From assembly GCA_025403435.1 (NCBI GenBank), contig CM046354.1, positions 17,796,424 to 17,860,423 of the forward strand: a stretch of 64,000 nt of DNA, given 5' to 3'. Source of the stretch: Artocarpus heterophyllus. Its lineage: Eukaryota > Streptophyta > Magnoliopsida > Rosales > Moraceae. Below are positions 59,411 to 64,000 of the stretch, in pieces; the first letter of the stretch is position 1, and every line of letters starts with the position of its first letter. The notes under the pieces were generated by a model. That model did no database searches. It saw nothing but the letters and a program-made list of their open reading frames with translations, and had not been told where the DNA came from. A program made the position numbers and the translations under genes.

Positions 59411-59835
59411 ACTTAAAATCCCTTTTCCCACTTCAACAATTAGACACAAATGAAAAACTTACATCTCAAATATGAACACAAAACCCTTTGAATCAACTGC
59501 TGCCATCCTCTTCGCCTCCACACTCCTTAATCTCATTCCAAATTGTAAGTTTTTGTTAGAAATTGATAAATTGTTGCTGATTTGTTGTTTAATTAATCCA
59601 AAATTGATAATTTTTTCTTGGATTTTTTGCTTATTCTGTGATTATTGTATTGTGGATTATGGGTATGATATATTTGTTTTATAATGGGTATGTATAATTT
59701 GTTTTTTGTCTTATGATTATTGTATTGTGGATCATAGGATTGGATCGAATATTTTTATGTATATATGTATATATATAATATGTGAATTTATTTTTAATTA
59801 AATATTTTGTGTTTATTATTTCGATTTAGGACTTG

Positions 59836-60082
59836 CAAAATGGATAGGAAATGGGTGGGGGATTTTCTAATTATCTGGAGAATATGTGAATGGTGTAGAA
59901 GAGTTCTTGGATTTTGCCAAAAGTCATGCCAATGGTGATATAATTCGGTATCCTTGTGTTCAATATGAAAACCATAGATTGCATCCAATTCCAATTGTTA
60001 GAGGATATTTATTTCGACATGGAATTATAAGTAGTTATCAAACGTGGCATTGTCATAGCGAGTCTAATTTCTATCCAACTTG
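59836..60082 (+). pseudogene. CACTA transposase-associated N-terminal domain fragment
   Basis: An exon-like start MDRKW follows an AG acceptor. After a frame change it reads NGVEEFLDFAKSHANGDIIR, YPCVQYENHR, and YLFRHGIISSYQTWHCHSE. The order matches the transposase-associated domain at the N-terminus of plant CACTA proteins. Part of its Cys pattern is changed, and a stop follows (NFYPT). Confidence 0.72.
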
Positions 60083-60107
60083 AATAAGTAAAGACAAGGA
60101 AGCTATT

Positions 60108-60480
60108 GTGATCACGACAATATGGCTGACATGGTCAATGATTTGGAAGAACACTTCATGCACTTCAAATTCTAGTTTCATAAAGCTTTTGAAATTTTTA
60201 GGAAGGCTTCAACTAGAGGGTAATAAATTATCAACTAGCATGTATGAGGCTAAGAAGACTTTGAGCACTTTGGGAATGAATTATGAGAAAATTCATGCTT
60301 GTGAAATGATTGTGTTTTTTATAGGAATGAGTATGAGGATGAGAATTATTGTCTGGTTTATCAATAAGCAAGGTGGAAGAATGGAAAGGAGCCAAAAGAT
60401 AGTAAGAATAGAGTGGCAAAGAAAGTACTATGGTACATTCCATCGGTACTATGTTTAAGGCATTTATCCGGAAACCCAGA
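60108..60480 (+). pseudogene. CACTA TNP2 N-terminal to mid fragment
   Basis: Resembles the TNP2 stretch around STSMYEAKKTLSTLGMNYEK and IHAC. Frameshifts follow, and traces of the VLWYIP region appear in another frame. Multiple frame changes make it non-functional. The equivalent in unit 1 (34990-35250) is similarly decayed. Confidence 0.7.
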
Positions 60481-60690
60481 ACATGCCAAAATCCGTTCCC
60501 TAGAAATGGTCATAAAAAATGATATTCCACAACGGTTTTTATAAAAACCGTCATGTACCATTGACCTTATACGATAGTTTTTATAAAACCGTTGTGTAAG
60601 GTCAACATTACATGACAACAATCATGTAATGTGACACTTTCCACGATGGTTTTTACAAAAACTGTTATGGAAGGTGTCATTTCCTCTAAA

Positions 60691-61063
60691 AAAATTTTAA
60701 ACACATGCCCTCCCCCCCATTTTGAATCCCCCTCCTTCTCTCTCTAAAATCCCTCTCTCTTTCTCAAGCTATCTCTTAACTAGAATCTAAAAGTATATAG
60801 AAGTCATACAGTTAGGAAAAAGGATAAGCAAACCTCTAATTAATCTTTGTCGTGACAAAAAAAGTTTGAAAATTCATCTATTGGAATTGGCTAACGAATC
60901 ATATTTGGGTGGTTTCAATTGAGATAGAAGGTTTTAGATATACCGTTGGAAAGATTTTGGATAAGGAAAATACTTTTGTTTTATTTAGTTCAGTTGAAGA
61001 ATCGTTTAATGATATATTTATTGGCGCAAAGAAAAATTAAAAAAAAAAGAAAATAAAAGAATG
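60691..61063. other. 3' flank of SCPL copy C
   Basis: A CT-rich block (60715-60765) then AT-rich sequence, matching 35481-35855. Likely 3' untranslated region and termination signals of copy C. No gene. Confidence 0.5.
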
Positions 61064-64000
61064 TTAAAATGGTTTAGTTGGCAATTTTGTATTGGCCAGA
61101 AAGTGCTCGATCAGTGAAAGAGCCTGCTTTGGTACAAATTGGGGAACTTCATGACCAGCTCCTCTTATGGTCACAAAAACTAGCCCCTTGTATTCAACCG
61201 TCCAACCTCCAACCTATTAAATAATAATAAAAAAATAACATTTTTTGAATTGTTAAAAAGAGTTATAAATAATAAATATGAAAACAAAATTAGAAATGAA
61301 ATATAAATTAAGTTATTACCATACCTGTTTGTTGTTGTACCATGGAGTCCAGTCTTGAGAAATTTCTAATCCAAGCTTTCTCAGTGTGTACCTAGTGGCC
61401 GTTACTGGAATTCTCCCATCAGTATCTCCGCTGTTAAGAACATGTATAAAAACTTCATAAATTTTGAGTGCAATTTAGACTAACTTGTTTCCTTGAATTT
61501 TTACCCATTTCACACTTTTGCGCTCCCCTAAAATATTTTATTAGGCACAAAGAACTCTTGTTTATTGGCACTTTTCTCCTTAATTTATAATCCTTTTGGG
61601 AATACGACCAATTTTATTACAATATTTTTCTTATAAAATTTGAATTACAACTGGTTTGAATCATAATTTTATAGTTCAAACCACGTTCCTAAACAGACTA
61701 TTAGAAGTTAAACAAATTATGGATGTTTTATTTAACCGACAATCTGGCATTGAGAAAGCTTAATAACCGAGTAAGGCTGCATCAACACTATGTACCTGTA
61801 AACCCAAACACGGAGTCCTCCATCTATAAGCTTTCTCATTATAGGAAGAATGGATGCCAGTGCATCTTTCCAGAAGGTGATGCTATCACTAAAAAAAAAA
61901 AAAACCAGTTAATAATCTTATTGATAATGTCATTGATTCATTAATGTATAAAACGGAAACTCAGTGATTAAATATCAAATGAATCCGTTGATTCGAAATT
62001 TTGAGATGGTAGATGTCATAAATAATGAATTCGTTTTACTATATTGTAAAGGTTGATACCTGCAATGGGTCCAGGGATAGGGAATTTTTGTGACATTGGC
62101 ATGCAATGCAGCTTGAACATCAGGCCTATTTAAATAGACATCCGTGTAATCTGATGCACATGGGTCATATCCTGCTGGTTTTCTGTGCCAGCCTTGTTGT
62201 TGCTAGTACACATGATCAATTTTCAAGCTGAGGTCATTTTCTTGAGGGACACAATCGAAAGAATTAATACTAAATCCATGGAGTGTTATCCCAATATTTT
62301 TGACAATTAAGCCTCTGTATCAATTAGTGAATAAGCTTACTCTAATCAAGTTATAATGCTATTGCTACCTACATCACTAGTTGTGTCTAACAAGATGCTT
62401 TTGATTTACACTTCTCGATATGACTCCTATGTCCTCTTGTTTTTATCTTCTTTTATGTTGCTCTAATAATATCATGTCATGTTAACTCAAATGCCATGTT
62501 AACTAAAATATTTTTATTGTCGCGTCATGATGTTATTGGTGGGACACAAAAAAGAACGCAAAAACAAAAAATGGTCGAATCCCAAATTTAGCATATACAT
62601 TATAGTTCACATACTTGATTGAACACCATTTAGACTTCTTATTTTAGGTATGGTACTAATGTATCCTTTTTGAAAGAAGAAACTACATTCTTTCTGGGTA
62701 TATATCAAGGTAATCATCAAAATAATGAAGTAATATGATAAGCCTTAAAATTAATAAATATTGTCGTATTTAATTAATCCTCTTGAGAATGAATACTTAC
62801 AAATTTGTGAAACAAATTATTGTTTGAAGTGGGAAAGCGTTGAACAACTGGGAGTTGCTGCTGCCTTTTGATGGTGCTATTGCCATTGGTGATACATGTG
62901 GGAGTATACAAGCTATACATGTCAATAATGTTGTCCACATCAAAGTATTGGTCAAGCAGATTATTACATTCTTTTGGTGGATTTGGATCACTGAAATTGC
63001 ATTTGCTCTTAATGTTGTCGTATAGAGCGTCTGAAATTACTGCATGGTCCCATGCATAATCAATCATGCCCTTCTGATCCGTTTCGTCGTCTAATAGTGC
63101 GTTTCCTATCTGCAACCATATTCCGTATACACCAAAACGAGAGTATTGCAATTAAAATTTTTAAACAATATGAAAATATTATTGTATTATCTTTTTCCAC
63201 GGTGAAAAGCTGTCATTTTTTATTCATTTTATTTATTATTTCCTTTCTTTTATTTTTAATGCTTATGTAGTGATACAAGATGGTAGATTAATATGTATGA
63301 CATCATGCAATACATGTTGTTAGCGGTAAAGCGTAAAAAATTTTCCAATGATGGTGGTACAAAAAATTATAGACAACTATTTACTAAAATATGGCTACAA
63401 CATTTGTTTTAATTATTTCGTTGGAGCATAATTATATATTTTTCTTATACAATAAAGGGCAGAGTTGATAATTCAGGAGAATTTTAGGACTAAAACTCAC
63501 TTTTTTAAAATATAAATGGTGCACAATTAATGTTTTATTAGATTTTAGGGCTAAAAATTATTTTTTAAAAAAATTTTAGTGTTGGCATAAATCATGTATT
63601 CTAAAAATTTCAGGGCTAAAATTTAATTCTTAAAAAAATTGCCGACACTCAAGTGGCTTTTGCTTCACCACAGAATGTTGTGTATTGGGGGAAACAATTT
63701 GAGAAGAAGAGTCCTCGTGAAGGAAATAACTTCAAGCGTAAAAAAAGGTGATATGTAGTAATTTCACACATACAAATGATAATCCTTCTACTATTTTCCC
63801 TTTGTAATGTTTGCAAAATGTTTAATGAGGTTAATAATCTTACCATGAAGCCTTTGAGATTTATGTAATTTCTCTTTTGCACGTGTTTGTTTTTGTCAAA
63901 AATGACCTCGGAAAGTTGTGGAACATAATGCCCTGAGGAAGTCATGTGCAGATTGAAGTGATCAGTTTATTATAAACAAAAAAATTTAAAAAACTTACTG
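61064..64000 (-). CDS. SCPL: SCPL copy C: serine carboxypeptidase-like, exons 5-10 (5' part beyond window)
   Basis: Exons 5 to 10 are 63844-63932, 62801-63109, 62060-62202, 61796-61888, 61325-61430 and 61064-61213 (TAA at 61064-61066). All have the same lengths as in copy B (89, 309, 143, 93, 106 and 150 nt) and intact GT-AG sites. They encode [20 protein letters not shown] through SGDTDGRIP and GAGHEVP, so the acid and base of the triad are present. The nucleophile exon lies outside the window. Most differences from B are shared with A (for example [11 protein letters not shown] against [11 protein letters not shown]). C has [10 protein letters not shown] where B has [10 protein letters not shown]. 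Whether C shares the exon 3-4 deletion of A cannot be seen, because the window stops about 70 bp into intron 4. Confidence 0.87.

Larger units (their letters stand above)
59117..60690 (+). mobile_element. CACTA (En/Spm) element, 5' part, unit 2
   Basis: Terminus CACTACAACAAATTTG at 59117-59132. Inverted subterminal repeats follow (59150-59410), with ACCACGACGG and CCGTCGTGGT alternating around poly-A/T cores. Then come a leader with a GTAAGT-type donor near 59545, an AG acceptor near 59829 and transposase fragments. A further subterminal-like cluster is at 60525-60670. I could not find a matching CACTA 3' terminus, so the element is probably truncated or nested. Confidence 0.65.

Noticed and set aside
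59472..59684. Plus-strand 70-codon frame after the CACTA subterminal repeats
   Set aside because: It runs through a probable splice donor into AT-rich intron; only the first two dozen codons could be leader exon and no family is recognised.

Overview
This is a eudicot-type plant nuclear segment, AT-rich and intron-bearing, built mostly of repeats. The backbone is a tandem array of serine carboxypeptidase-like (SCPL) genes, all on the minus strand. Copy A (1-6386) runs off the left edge, copy B (35856-44007) is complete, and copy C (61064-64000) runs off the right edge. Each gene sits in a long duplicated unit. Unit 1 (to about 35.85 kb) and unit 2 (35.86 to about 61.06 kb) align along their length, so each serves as the empty-site control for insertions and deletions in the other.

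Genes. Copy B has ten exons with GT-AG boundaries and consistent phases, giving 489 residues with a signal peptide and the Ser/Asp/His triad. Copy A has lost the end of exon 2 and all of exons 3-4, including the nucleophile motif GESYAG; the deletion scar carries a templated 12-nt filler. Copy C is intact for exons 5-10, and the window ends in intron 4. A and C resemble each other more than either resembles B, which lies between them.

Unit 1 intergenic region. Old diverged LTR-like direct repeats (13.9-17.3 kb) were entered by a 15-kb LTR retroelement (17348-32348, minus orientation). It has 2,140-bp LTRs, CTCAC target duplications, a tRNA-Asp-type primer binding site and a decayed gag-protease reading frame of Ty3/gypsy Athila/Tat type. 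No reverse transcriptase, RNase H or integrase is visible. In their place are two sense-oriented passenger modules, each behind the same TATA 12-mer. One is an unrecognised basic, Cys-containing 119-aa ORF. The other is a decayed, intronless LOG-family (cytokinin riboside monophosphate phosphoribohydrolase-like) copy. A 3-kb solo LTR is nested in its 3' part, and 393 bp of host flank are duplicated between its polypurine tract and its 3' LTR. This passenger-carrying gag-pro element is the best candidate for something undescribed.

Unit 2 intergenic region. It lacks the 15-kb element (clean empty site at 55973-55977) but has its own 2.2-kb solo LTR (46045-48264). Both units also carry CACTA (En/Spm) debris: a CACTACAAC end, inverted subterminal repeats, a 144-bp tandem repeat, and TNP2 fragments that survive only in unit 2. 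A Tourist-like MITE (unit 1) and a 464-bp copia-like solo LTR in intron 1 of copy B are further unit-specific insertions. I saw no tRNA, rRNA or CRISPR.
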